DNA of 64,000 nucleotides from Trebonia sp964581815 (GTDB taxonomy: Bacteria > Actinomycetota > Actinomycetes > Streptosporangiales > Streptosporangiaceae), in the NCBI GenBank assembly GCA_964581815.1, contig CAZORE010000027.1:1-64000 (forward strand). The letters run 5' to 3'. The first letter of the stretch is position 1; every line of letters starts with the position of its first letter. This document shows positions 1-8,032 of this stretch, piece after piece. A program made the position numbers and the translations under genes. The notes under the pieces were generated by a model. It saw only the letters and a list, made by a program, of their open reading frames with translations, had not been told where the DNA came from and ran no database searches.

Positions 1-80
1 GAGGCACGCTTCCGTTCGGGATGACGCTGACGTTGGGCGGGACACCACAAGGAAGACGCGCGGCTTGTGCACGAAGGGCA

Positions 81-110
81 TTGACCGGGGATTTTCTCTT
101 CTCTTAACGT
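81..110 (+). promoter_or_regulatory. Sigma-70-type promoter of the monooxygenase gene
   Basis: A TTGACC hexamer at 81-86 and a TAACGT hexamer at 105-110 are separated by 18 nt, close to the actinobacterial housekeeping consensus. Transcription would begin near 116-117. This puts the ATG at 114 upstream of the transcript start and supports GTG 141 as the real start codon. Confidence 0.6.
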
Positions 111-140
111 CGGATGCGAGGTTTGGAGAATGGAGTTGCG

Positions 141-1739
141 GTGGCCGACCTTGACGTCGTGGTGGTGGGAGCCGGGTTTTCCGGTATCTACGCGGTGCAC
201 GCGTTCCTCGAGGCCGGGCTGACGGTCCGGGCGTTCGAGGCCGGGGACGGCATCGGCGGGACCTGGTACTGGAACCGCTACCCGGGCGCGCGCTGCGACG
301 TGGAGTCCAAGGACTACTCGTACTCCTTCTCCCCCGAGCTGGAGCAGGAATGGTCCTGGTCGGAGCGGTACCCGGCGCAGCCCGAAGTGCTGCGGTACCT
401 CAGCCACGTGGCCGACAAGTTCGAGTTGTGGCCGCACATCCAGCTAAGCACCCGGGTGACAGCGGCCTCATGGGACGCCGCCGCGGCGCAGTGGACGGTG
501 ACGACCGACGACGGGTCGACGGTGTCGGCGCGGTTCTTCGTGTCCGCGGTGGGGTGCCTGTCGCAGTACCAGGTGCCGGACCTGCCGGGGCTCGACACGT
601 TCGAGGGCCCGTGGTACCACACCGCACGGTGGCCTAAGGAGGGCGTCGACTTCACCGGCAAGCGCGTCGGGCTGATCGGGACCGGGTCGACCGGGATCCA
701 GATCGCCCCCGAGATCGCGGCGGTCGCCGCGGAGCTCTACGTGTTCCAGCGGACCCCCAGCTTCGCCGTGCCCAACAGGAACCGGCCGTGGGAGGAATCC
801 GAGGAGCTCGCGTTCAAGTCCGGCTACCGCGCCTACCGTGAGGAGGCGCGCGAGTCGTTCCTCGGCGTCCCGGTCCCCGGCACCGGCCGGGCCGTGCTCG
901 ACGAGCCGCCCGAGGAGGTGCAGGCGACGCTCGCGGAGCGCTGGCGGGCGGGCGGCGGCATGCCGTTGCTCGGCGCGTACACCGACGTGCTCGTGAACCG
1001 GGACGCCAACGAGGTCGTCGCGGAGTTCATGCGGGACCGGATCAGGGAGACGGTGACCGATCCCGCGGTGGCCGAGCTGCTCTGCCCGCGGACCTACCCG
1101 GTGGGCGCCAAGCGGCTGTGCCAGAGCGACGACTACTACGCGATGTTCAACGCGGGCAACGTGACGCTGGTGGACATCAGGTCGGCGCCGATCGAGTCGG
1201 TATACCCCGGCGGTGTGAAGACCGCGGCGGACGCCTACGACCTGGACGCGATCGTGTTCGCGACCGGGTTCGACGCGCTGACCGGGGCGCTGTTCGCGAT
1301 GGACATCCGCGGGGTGGACGGGGTCGCGCTGCGGGACGAGTGGTCGGCCGGGCCGAAGACCTACCTGGGGGTGGCCGCGCCGCGGTTCCCGAACATGTTC
1401 ATCGTCACCGGCCCCGGTTCACCGTCGGTGTTCAGCAACATGGTGCTGTCCATCGAGCAGCACGTGGAGTGGATCAGGGACTTCGTCAGCTACCTGGGCT
1501 CCGCCGGGTACGCCACCGCGGAGGCGACCGCCGCCGCGCGGGACGCCTGGATGGAGCACGTGACCGAGGTCGCGTACGCCACGTTGTTCCCGCTGGCGGA
1601 CTCCTGGTACGTCGGCGCTAACATTCCCGGCAAGCCACGGGTGTTCACGTCGTTCCTGGGCGGGTGCGGGCCGTACCGGGCCAAGTGCGACGAGGTGGCC
1701 GCGTCGGGTTACCCGGGGTTCGCCCTGGGCGGGTCGTAA
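141..1739 (+). CDS. Baeyer-Villiger-type flavin monooxygenase
   Basis: This is an FAD- and NADPH-dependent monooxygenase of the cyclohexanone/phenylacetone monooxygenase type, expected to turn ketones into esters or lactones in the cytoplasm. An FAD Rossmann motif GAGFSG lies at about residues 10-15. The family fingerprint F-x-G-x-x-x-H-T-x-x-W-P is at about 154-165 and is followed by a second nucleotide motif GTGSTG at about 180-185. At about 532 residues the length suits the family. GTG 141 is preferred because GGAG lies 5 nt upstream and the ATG at 114 precedes the predicted transcript start. The next two genes, an esterase and an alcohol dehydrogenase on the same strand, are the usual partners of such enzymes. 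The substrate cannot be read from the sequence. Confidence 0.9.
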   Translation: MADLDVVVVGAGFSGIYAVHAFLEAGLTVRAFEAGDGIGGTWYWNRYPGARCDVESKDYSYSFSPELEQEWSWSERYPAQPEVLRYLSHVADKFELWPHIQLSTRVTAASWDAAAAQWTVTTDDGSTVSARFFVSAVGCLSQYQVPDLPGLDTFEGPWYHTARWPKEGVDFTGKRVGLIGTGSTGIQIAPEIAAVAAELYVFQRTPSFAVPNRNRPWEESEELAFKSGYRAYREEARESFLGVPVPGTGRAVLDEPPEEVQATLAERWRAGGGMPLLGAYTDVLVNRDANEVVAEFMRDRIRETVTDPAVAELLCPRTYPVGAKRLCQSDDYYAMFNAGNVTLVDIRSAPIESVYPGGVKTAADAYDLDAIVFATGFDALTGALFAMDIRGVDGVALRDEWSAGPKTYLGVAAPRFPNMFIVTGPGSPSVFSNMVLSIEQHVEWIRDFVSYLGSAGYATAEATAAARDAWMEHVTEVAYATLFPLADSWYVGANIPGKPRVFTSFLGGCGPYRAKCDEVAASGYPGFALGGS

Positions 1740-1774
1740 GCAGGGCGAGTCGTAAGCAGGGTGTGTCGTAAGCA
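1727..1774 (+). repeat. Three tandem 16-bp repeats over the monooxygenase stop codon
   Basis: Units of the form GGGYGNGTCGTAAGCA occur back to back at 1727-1742, 1743-1758 and 1759-1774. The first holds the TAA stop of the monooxygenase. The other two look like duplications of that gene end. No function is evident. Confidence 0.75.
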
Positions 1775-1834
1775 AGCTGCTCAGCTAGGAAATGCCTGAC
1801 TTCAACGGTGACCGTCAGCTCTCGGAGGTAAGCG

Positions 1835-2776
1835 GTGGCGACTTCTGTTCATCCGCAGGCGCAGATGCTCCTCGACGGGAAGGCCGCCGCGGGCGCGCCG
1901 CCGCTGTGGGAGCTGTCCCCTGACGAAGCGCGGGCCGGGGTCGACGCGAACGCCGCGATCATCCCGGCCGGGCCCGAGCTTGAGTCGGTCCGCGACATCG
2001 TCATCCCCTCGCAGGCCGGCGGGATGCCTGCCCGGGTGTACTCGCCGTCCGCCAGCGCGCCCGGGCTCGTCGTCTACTACCACGGCGGCGGCTGGGTCGT
2101 CGGTTCGCTCGACGGGTGGGACTCCTCGGTGCGCGCGCTCGCGGTCGCGTCCGGGTGCGACGTGGTGAGCGTGGACTACCGGCTCGCGCCGGAGCATGTC
2201 TTCCCCGCGGCCGCCGACGACGCGTACGACGCGCTGGTGTGGGCCGCCTCGGACGCGGGGCTTGCGGGCGGGCGTCCTGTCGTGGTCGCGGGGGACAGCG
2301 CGGGCGGCAACCTCGCGGCCGTGTCCGCGCTGCGGGCGCGGGACTCCGCCGGGCCGGCTATCGCCCTGCAGGTGCTGGTGTACCCGGTCACCGACTGCGA
2401 CCTGAACCGCCGCTCCTACCAGGAGTACAACGGCGACGAGCTCATCCTGAACCGGCGGGACATGGCGTGGTTCTGGGACCATTACGCGCCCGACCCAGCC
2501 GCCCGGGTCAACCCGTACGCCTCGCCGCTGCGCGCGGCGAGCCTGGCCGACCTGCCGCCCGCGTTCATCGTCACCGCCGAGCACGACCCGCTGCGGGACG
2601 AGGGGTTCGCCTACGCGGACCGACTGCGGGAGGCGCGGGTACCCGTCGAGCACCGGCACTACGGGTCACAGATCCACGCGTTCTTCACGTTCACCGGCCT
2701 GCTCGATGACGCGGACAAGGCGGTTTCCGAGGCGGGGTCGGCCATCAGGTCGGCCGTGGACGCCGCGCAAGGCTGA
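1835..2776 (+). CDS. Alpha/beta-hydrolase esterase, HSL family
   Basis: This is a 313-residue cytoplasmic carboxylic ester hydrolase of the hormone-sensitive-lipase (bacterial family IV) group. The oxyanion-hole motif HGGG is at residues 83-86. The nucleophile Ser155 sits in GDSAG, the acid Asp251 in E-H-D-P-L and the base His281 in Q-I-H-A-F, so the triad is complete. GTG 1835 is supported by GGAGG 6 nt upstream. The gene lies between a Baeyer-Villiger monooxygenase and an alcohol dehydrogenase, so cleaving the ester formed by the monooxygenase is a reasonable inferred role. The ester substrate is not known. Confidence 0.9.
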   Translation: MATSVHPQAQMLLDGKAAAGAPPLWELSPDEARAGVDANAAIIPAGPELESVRDIVIPSQAGGMPARVYSPSASAPGLVVYYHGGGWVVGSLDGWDSSVRALAVASGCDVVSVDYRLAPEHVFPAAADDAYDALVWAASDAGLAGGRPVVVAGDSAGGNLAAVSALRARDSAGPAIALQVLVYPVTDCDLNRRSYQEYNGDELILNRRDMAWFWDHYAPDPAARVNPYASPLRAASLADLPPAFIVTAEHDPLRDEGFAYADRLREARVPVEHRHYGSQIHAFFTFTGLLDDADKAVSEAGSAIRSAVDAAQG

Positions 2777-2785
2777 TCAAGGCGG

Positions 2786-2831
2786 ATGGTGGACATTTGG
2801 GCACACTCCGGTGTGCCCAAATGTCCACCAT
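2786..2831. terminator. Perfect 21-bp inverted repeat with 4-nt loop
   Basis: Arms 2786-2806 and 2811-2831 are exact reverse complements around the loop TCCG. The hairpin starts 10 nt after the esterase stop and ends 28 nt before the dehydrogenase start. There is no T-tract on either side. It may be a terminator, an mRNA-stabilising hairpin or a dispersed palindrome. Confidence 0.65.
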
Positions 2832-2859
2832 GATTCGCGGGACTAGGGGAAAGGGCACC

Positions 2860-3966
2860 ATGCGCGCTAACGCGGCGGTTTTCGAGAAGCTGTTCACCCC
2901 GCTGTCGGTGACCGAGGTGGAGATCGACGCGCCCCGGCCCGGCGAGGTGCTAGTGAAGATCATCGCGTCGGGGGTGTGCCACACCGACGCGCTCGCGCGG
3001 GACGGCGACATGCCGTTCCCCGCGCCGGGCGTGCTCGGCCATGAGGGCGCCGGCGTAGTCGAGGCGGTCGGTGACGGCGTGACCAACGTGTCCCCCGGGG
3101 ACAAGGTGGTCATCGGGTGGCCGTGGTGCGGATCGTGCCGGAACTGCCTGGAGGGGCAGCCGCGGTACTGCCTGGAACTGGGACCGCTGGTGATCGCGGG
3201 GGGCCGGGCCGACGGGTCCACGTCGCTGCGGCGGACCGACGGGTCGCCGCTGCACAGCCACTTCTTCGGCCAGTCGTCGTTCGCGTCCTACTCCATCTGC
3301 GCGGCGAACGCGCTCGTGAAGGTGCCCGGCGACACGGACGTGTCCATCCTTGGGCCACTGGCCTGCGGGATCGGTACCGGCGCGGGGGCGGTGCTGAACG
3401 CGCTGCGGCCCTTTGCCGGGTCGTCGATCGTCGTCTACGGCTCGGGAGCGGTCGGGCTTTCCGCGATCATGGCCGCGCGGCTGACCGGGGCGACGCACAT
3501 CATCGCCGTCGACAAGCTGTCGTCCCGGCTCTCGCTGGCGACCGAGCTCGGGGCGACGGAGACGATCGACGTGTCCTCCCCTGGCTCCGACCCGGTCGCC
3601 GCCGTGCAGGAGATCTGCGGCGGCCCCGCGGACTTCAGCATGGACGCCGCGGGGAATGTCAACGTGCTGCGGCAGGCCGCCGACTCGGTGGGCATGCGGG
3701 GCACCGTCGCGCTCATCGGCGGCGCGCCGGCCGGCGCCTCGTTCTCGCTTGACCACATGTCCACCCTGTGGGGCAAGCGGGTCGTCGGCATCCTCGGCGG
3801 CGAGGGCCGCTCCGCGTCGCTCATCCCCACGCTGATCACGCTGAACGCCCAGGGGCGGTTCCCGTATCACCGGCTGATCCAGACGTTCCCGCTGGATCAG
3901 GTCAACGAGGCGCTTGCGGCGTCGCACCATGGCGACGTGATCAAGCCGGTGCTGTTGATGCCCTAG
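2860..3966 (+). CDS. Zinc-dependent NAD(P) alcohol dehydrogenase, MDR family
   Basis: This 368-residue medium-chain dehydrogenase interconverts alcohols with aldehydes or ketones. Catalytic zinc ligands are seen as Cys40 in G-V-C-H-T, His61-Glu62 in G-H-E-G-A-G and Cys169. The structural zinc site is Cys90, Cys93, Cys96 and Cys104. The cofactor motif GSGAVG is at 194-199, with an Asp near 218 that favours NAD. ATG 2860 is chosen because it has the purine-rich AGGGGAAAGGG just upstream; an in-frame TTG further up would lie inside the inverted repeat. It is closest in pattern to aryl- or long-chain alcohol dehydrogenases. With the two genes before it, it may make the ketone used by the monooxygenase. 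Confidence 0.9.
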   Translation: MRANAAVFEKLFTPLSVTEVEIDAPRPGEVLVKIIASGVCHTDALARDGDMPFPAPGVLGHEGAGVVEAVGDGVTNVSPGDKVVIGWPWCGSCRNCLEGQPRYCLELGPLVIAGGRADGSTSLRRTDGSPLHSHFFGQSSFASYSICAANALVKVPGDTDVSILGPLACGIGTGAGAVLNALRPFAGSSIVVYGSGAVGLSAIMAARLTGATHIIAVDKLSSRLSLATELGATETIDVSSPGSDPVAAVQEICGGPADFSMDAAGNVNVLRQAADSVGMRGTVALIGGAPAGASFSLDHMSTLWGKRVVGILGGEGRSASLIPTLITLNAQGRFPYHRLIQTFPLDQVNEALAASHHGDVIKPVLLMP

Positions 3967-3972
3967 ACGCAG

Positions 3973-5814
3973 CTAGGGCGAGCGGCGGTCCAGGGCCTGG
4001 TCCAGGTTGGCGGCGGCGCTGATCAGGGCCAGGTGGGTGAACGCCTGGGGGAAGTTGCCGAGCGCCTCGCCCGAATGACCGACCTGCTCGGCGAACAGGC
4101 CCAGGTGGTTGGCGTAGGTGAGCATCTTCTCGAAGATCATCCGTGCCTCGCGAACGCGGCCGGCCCGGGTGAGGGCCTCCACGTACCAGAACGAGCAGAG
4201 ACTGAAGGTGCCCTCACCGTCGGCGATGCCGTCCATCCCGGTCAGGGCGTAGCGATTGACCAGGCTGTCGGATACCAGTTCGCCGGTGATCCGGTCCAGC
4301 GTCGCCAGGAACCGGGGGTCGGTGGGGCCGGCGAACTTCACGAGTGGCATAACGAGGACGGACGCATCGAGTAGCTGGCTGCCCGGGAACATGACATAGG
4401 CCTTGAGGCCCGGATCCCAGCACTGCTCCTGAACGAAGCGGTGCGCCTGCGCGGCCAGCTTGCGCCAGCGCTCGACCGGCGCGGGCAGGCCGCGGTCGCG
4501 GGCGAGCCGCCCGGCCCGGTCGTAGGCGACCCAGGTCATGAGGGCGGAGTAGGTGAACCGCTGCCGCGGGCCGCGGATCTCCCAGATGCCCTCGTCGGGC
4601 TCGGTCCAGTGCCTGCTCAGCCAGTCGAGCCGCTTGGACAGGCCGGTCCACAGGTCATAGGAGATCGGGACCTCCTTGTTGTAGAGGTACACCGAGTCCA
4701 TGATCTCGCCGTAGACGTCGAGCTGACGCTGCCCGACGGCGCCGTTACCGATCCTGACCGGCTGCGCGCCGTGGTACCCCTCCAGGTGACCGAGCGTCAT
4801 CTCGGGGAGGTGCTCGCTGCCGTCGACGGTGTACATGATCATCACATCGCGTTCCGCGGTGGCCTCCTCGCACCGCTTTTGCAGCCAGTCCATGAAGCTT
4901 GCCGCCTCCTCGAGGAAACCGAGCCGCATCAGGCTGTACACCGTGAACGAGGCGTCACGCAGCCAGGCGTAGCGGTAGTCCCAGTTCCTCGAGCCGCCGG
5001 GCTCCTCAGGCAGCGAGGTAGTCGGGGCGGCGATCAGGGCGCCCGTGGGGTGGTAGACAAGGAGCTTGAGCGCGAGGGCGGAGCGCTGCACCATCTCACG
5101 CCAGCGGCCCGTGTACCGTGACTGCGCCAGCCAGCCCTGCCAGAAGTCCTGGGTCCCGGTGAACAGCTCGTCGGTCTCGCCCGCGGTGATCGGGCGGACA
5201 TCACCGTTCCACTCCAGGTGGAAGTCGGCGGACTCGCCCTCGTGCAAGGTAAAGGTGGCCGCGACACCGCTTTCCTCGGCCTTGAGGCTGATGTTGGTCC
5301 GCAGGACGGCGCGGCCGATCGGCGAGGTGAAGACCGCGCCGACTCCCTGGATGACCTGGACCTCGTGGCCGAGCCTGGCGTAGTCGAACGCTGGATGACA
5401 GGCCAGCTCGAACGTGACCGTGCCCCTGACCGCGCGGGCCTGCCTGACCAGGAGGTCACGGGCCCGCCCGGCCGGCCTCGTCTCCGGCACCATGAAGTCG
5501 ATGACTTCGCCGACCGCGTCCTTGCCCTGGAACCGGGTGAGCAGGATGTTGGTGTCGGGCAGGTAAAGCTGCTTGGGCTTGGCGTAGCTGGTACGAGCCG
5601 TCAGCGAGAAGTAGCCGCCCTTGCCCTTGTCGAGGAGGGCGCCGAACAGGCTGGGGGCATCGAAGCGCGCCGGGCAGTACCAGTCGACCGTGCCGTCGGT
5701 ACCGACGAGGGCGACCGTGCGCAGGTCGCCGATGATGCCGTGCTCTTCGATCGGGAGGTAGCCGTGCGGCGGCCCGAGCCGGGTGGTCCCGTTTCCCGCG
5801 GAGAAATGCTCCAT
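3973..5814 (-). CDS. GH15 family glycoside hydrolase (glucoamylase/trehalase-like)
   Basis: This 613-residue protein has the two-part build of bacterial GH15 enzymes: an N-terminal beta-sandwich of about 1-230 and an (alpha/alpha)6 barrel after it. Family signatures include S-R-N-W-D-Y-R-Y-A-W-L-R-D near 275-287, P-D-E-G-I-W-E near 406-412 carrying the likely general acid, and G-L-F-A-E-Q near the C terminus carrying the likely catalytic base. There is no signal peptide, so it should act in the cytoplasm. The closest well-known actinobacterial relatives are GH15 trehalases, but glucoamylase activity cannot be excluded. Its 3' end meets the alcohol dehydrogenase 6 nt away, tail to tail. Confidence 0.85.
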   Translation of the reverse strand: MEHFSAGNGTTRLGPPHGYLPIEEHGIIGDLRTVALVGTDGTVDWYCPARFDAPSLFGALLDKGKGGYFSLTARTSYAKPKQLYLPDTNILLTRFQGKDAVGEVIDFMVPETRPAGRARDLLVRQARAVRGTVTFELACHPAFDYARLGHEVQVIQGVGAVFTSPIGRAVLRTNISLKAEESGVAATFTLHEGESADFHLEWNGDVRPITAGETDELFTGTQDFWQGWLAQSRYTGRWREMVQRSALALKLLVYHPTGALIAAPTTSLPEEPGGSRNWDYRYAWLRDASFTVYSLMRLGFLEEAASFMDWLQKRCEEATAERDVMIMYTVDGSEHLPEMTLGHLEGYHGAQPVRIGNGAVGQRQLDVYGEIMDSVYLYNKEVPISYDLWTGLSKRLDWLSRHWTEPDEGIWEIRGPRQRFTYSALMTWVAYDRAGRLARDRGLPAPVERWRKLAAQAHRFVQEQCWDPGLKAYVMFPGSQLLDASVLVMPLVKFAGPTDPRFLATLDRITGELVSDSLVNRYALTGMDGIADGEGTFSLCSFWYVEALTRAGRVREARMIFEKMLTYANHLGLFAEQVGHSGEALGNFPQAFTHLALISAAANLDQALDRRSP

Positions 5815-5887
5815 TCTTCACATGTTCGGGCTCATCCGTTACGATCACATTTCTTCCCGCTGCTCAGGGGCCTGTGACCGTCGCCGA

Positions 5888-5914
5888 GATTCTTCAGGAA
5901 TCCCTAAGAATCCC
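5888..5914 (+). promoter_or_regulatory. Direct heptamer repeats, possible OmpR-type operator
   Basis: GATTCTT at 5888, GAATCCC at 5898 and GAATCCC at 5908 recur with a strict 10-nt period. They lie about 44-70 nt upstream of the response-regulator start. OmpR/PhoB-family regulators bind such one-turn direct repeats, so autoregulation is inferred. Confidence 0.4.
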
Positions 5915-5945
5915 GTCCGATTTATACACGGGGGCCGCGGCGTCC

Positions 5946-5951
5946 TACCTT
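5946..5951 (+). promoter_or_regulatory. Leaderless -10 element of the response regulator
   Basis: TACCTT is followed by 6 nt and then GTG 5958. No ribosome binding site precedes that GTG. This spacing puts the transcript start at the start codon. Confidence 0.5.
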
Positions 5952-5957
5952 GTATTC

Positions 5958-6653
5958 GTGACTTCTCCGCAGGTTTCCGTGCTCGTGGTCGAGGATGACC
6001 CGGGCATCGCTACGCAACTGGTCCGCGGCCTTGAGCGGGCCGGGTACACGGCCGACAGCGTCGCCATGGGCGCCGAGGCGCTGCGCCGCCCGGCGTCCGA
6101 CGTTGTGCTGCTCGACCTAGGGCTGCCCGACGTGGACGGCATCGACGTGTGCCGCAGGCTCCGCGCGAGCTCCGACACGGCGATCATCGTGGTGACCGCC
6201 CGGGGCGAGGAGGCCGACCGGGTGCTCGCGCTCGACGAGGGCGCCGACGACTACCTGGTCAAGCCGTTCGGCCTCGCCGAGCTGCTCGCCAGGATCCGCG
6301 CGGTGCTGCGCCGCGGCCACCGGACCGTCGGCGGCACGGCCGAGGTGCTGCGGCACGGCCCGCTCACCGTCGACCTGCGCACCAGGAAGGTGACCATGTC
6401 CGGCACCGAGGTCGCCCTCACCCCCAAGGAGTTCGCGATACTCGAGTGCCTGGCCACCGACCCCGGCCGGCTCATCAGCCGTCAGGAGATCGTCGAACGG
6501 GCCTGGGACGAGCACTGGTACGGGCCCACCAAGGTGCTCGACGTGCACCTCGCGGCGCTGCGGCGCAAGATCGGCGAGCCGTCGCTTATCGAGACCGTGT
6601 ACGGGCACGGCTTCCGGCTCGCTGACCGCCCCGCGGTACCCGCCGACCAGTGA
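5958..6653 (+). CDS. OmpR/PhoB-family response regulator
   Basis: This 231-residue regulator has a receiver domain of about 5-115 and a winged-helix DNA-binding domain of about 130-225. Phosphoacceptor Asp53, the acidic residues Glu12-Asp14, Thr80 and Lys102 are all in place. The C-terminal domain shows T-P-K-E-F near its start and V-Y-G-H-G-F-R at its end, typical of the family. GTG 5958 is chosen over an upstream in-frame start because homology begins at V-S-V-L-V-V-E-D-D and a leaderless promoter fits exactly. The histidine kinase begins 4 nt after the stop. Direct repeats upstream suggest autoregulation. Confidence 0.92.
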   Translation: MTSPQVSVLVVEDDPGIATQLVRGLERAGYTADSVAMGAEALRRPASDVVLLDLGLPDVDGIDVCRRLRASSDTAIIVVTARGEEADRVLALDEGADDYLVKPFGLAELLARIRAVLRRGHRTVGGTAEVLRHGPLTVDLRTRKVTMSGTEVALTPKEFAILECLATDPGRLISRQEIVERAWDEHWYGPTKVLDVHLAALRRKIGEPSLIETVYGHGFRLADRPAVPADQ

Positions 6654-6657
6654 ACCC

Positions 6658-8022
6658 ATGACCAGGCGGATCGTAATCGCGCTCGTCTTGCTGACGATGG
6701 CGATCCTGGGCGCCGCGGTGGTCCCGCTCGGGCTCGCCGCCATCGCGCACGCGCGCGACGCGTTCGTCTACGGGACGGCGCGCACCGCCGCCTCGATCGC
6801 CGGCATCGCCGAGGCGCGGCTCGGTGACAACTCGCCGGACCCCGCGCTGTCAACGGCGATGGTCGCGGCCGCCCGCGAGCACGACGAGCTACTGCTGCTC
6901 GACAAGCACGGGCACATCGTGCTCTCCCAGGGCTCCCCGTCGAACGGCGACTGGCGCAAGCTCGTCGCGCAGGCCACGCAGCAGAGCGGTCCCACCACGG
7001 AACTGACCAGCAAGCAGGCCATCGCCGTGCAGATCGTCTGGGGTGACGGCTCGCTCAGCGGCACGCCGATCGGCACGGTGGTGCTCGAGCGGCCCACCAC
7101 GGGGCTGAACCGGCAGATCGACAACCTGTGGCTCTACCTGATCGGCCTCGGCTGCGCCGCGATGGCCGCCGCGGTGCTCATCGCCATGTACTTCGCCCGC
7201 TGGGTCGGCCGCCCGCTGGCGCGGCTGGACGCCGCCGCGCGCAAGATCGCCGACGGTGACCTGTCCGTCCGCGCCAAGGCCAGGTACGGCCCGCCGGAGC
7301 TGCGCCGGATGGCCGCGACCTTCAACATGATGGCCGGGCGGCTCGAGGCCCTGGTGCACGGGCACCGGGCGATGCTCGCCGACGCCTCGCACCAGCTGCG
7401 CACCCCGCTCACCGCGCTCCGGCTCCGGCTTGACCTGCTCGCCGTGGACTCCTCGCCCGCGACCGCGGCCGAGCTGGCCGGCGCGCAGGAGGAGATCGCA
7501 CGGCTGTCCCGGCTGGTCGACGGGCTTCTCGCCACCGCGCGCGCCGAGTCGCTCACCGAGCAGCTTGAGCAGACCGACGTCGTCGCGGTGGCCCGCGAGC
7601 GGGTCGACGCCTGGCAGCCGGTGGGCGACGGCCACGGGGTCAAGCTGATCGCCGAGGCCGCGCCCGCACCAAGCCCGCTTGTCGCCCTCGGCGCCGGGCA
7701 CCTGGAGCAGATACTCGACAACCTCATCGACAACGCGATCGAGGCCATCGGCGACGTCGGCGGCACGGTCCGCATCGCGGTCGCCCGGGCGGAGTCCGGC
7801 GTCACGCTGACCGTCGCCGATGACGGCCCGGGCATGACACCGCAGGCGCGGTCCCGCGCGTTCCTGCGGTTCAGCAGCGGCAGCCAGAACGGGACCGGGC
7901 TCGGCCTCGCCATCGTGCACCGGCTGGTCACCGCGAACGGCGGCACCATCAGGCTGGCGGACACCCCCGGTGGCGGGCTAACCGTCGAGGTCGAGTTTCC
8001 CGGCGCGCCCCCGACCCCCTAG
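6658..8022 (+). CDS. Sensor histidine kinase
   Basis: This 454-residue membrane kinase has one membrane segment at about 6-30 and a second at about 157-180, framing an extracytoplasmic sensor of about 125 residues. A HAMP domain follows at 181-233, then the HisKA domain with His245 in A-S-H-Q-L-R-T-P-L. The HATPase domain has an N box near N-L-I-D-N-A and the glycine boxes D-D-G-P-G-M and G-T-G-L-G-L-A. It is translated just after its regulator and should phosphorylate it. The signal is unknown. The neighbouring FUSC-type gene may be a target. Confidence 0.92.
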   Translation: MTRRIVIALVLLTMAILGAAVVPLGLAAIAHARDAFVYGTARTAASIAGIAEARLGDNSPDPALSTAMVAAAREHDELLLLDKHGHIVLSQGSPSNGDWRKLVAQATQQSGPTTELTSKQAIAVQIVWGDGSLSGTPIGTVVLERPTTGLNRQIDNLWLYLIGLGCAAMAAAVLIAMYFARWVGRPLARLDAAARKIADGDLSVRAKARYGPPELRRMAATFNMMAGRLEALVHGHRAMLADASHQLRTPLTALRLRLDLLAVDSSPATAAELAGAQEEIARLSRLVDGLLATARAESLTEQLEQTDVVAVARERVDAWQPVGDGHGVKLIAEAAPAPSPLVALGAGHLEQILDNLIDNAIEAIGDVGGTVRIAVARAESGVTLTVADDGPGMTPQARSRAFLRFSSGSQNGTGLGLAIVHRLVTANGGTIRLADTPGGGLTVEVEFPGAPPTP

Positions 8023-8025
8023 GCT
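8020..8025 (+). promoter_or_regulatory. Possible leaderless -10 of the FUSC-type gene
   Basis: TAGGCT begins on the stop codon of the histidine kinase and lies 7 nt before ATG 8033. No Shine-Dalgarno sequence is seen. Confidence 0.35.
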
Positions 8026-8032
8026 CTAGGCC

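Noticed and set aside
114..140. ATG at 114 as the monooxygenase start
   Set aside because: It lies upstream of the predicted transcript start of the TTGACC/TAACGT promoter and lacks a ribosome site, while GTG 141 has GGAG at 5 nt.
1727..1774. Short CRISPR-like array
   Set aside because: The 16-bp units are directly adjacent with no spacers.
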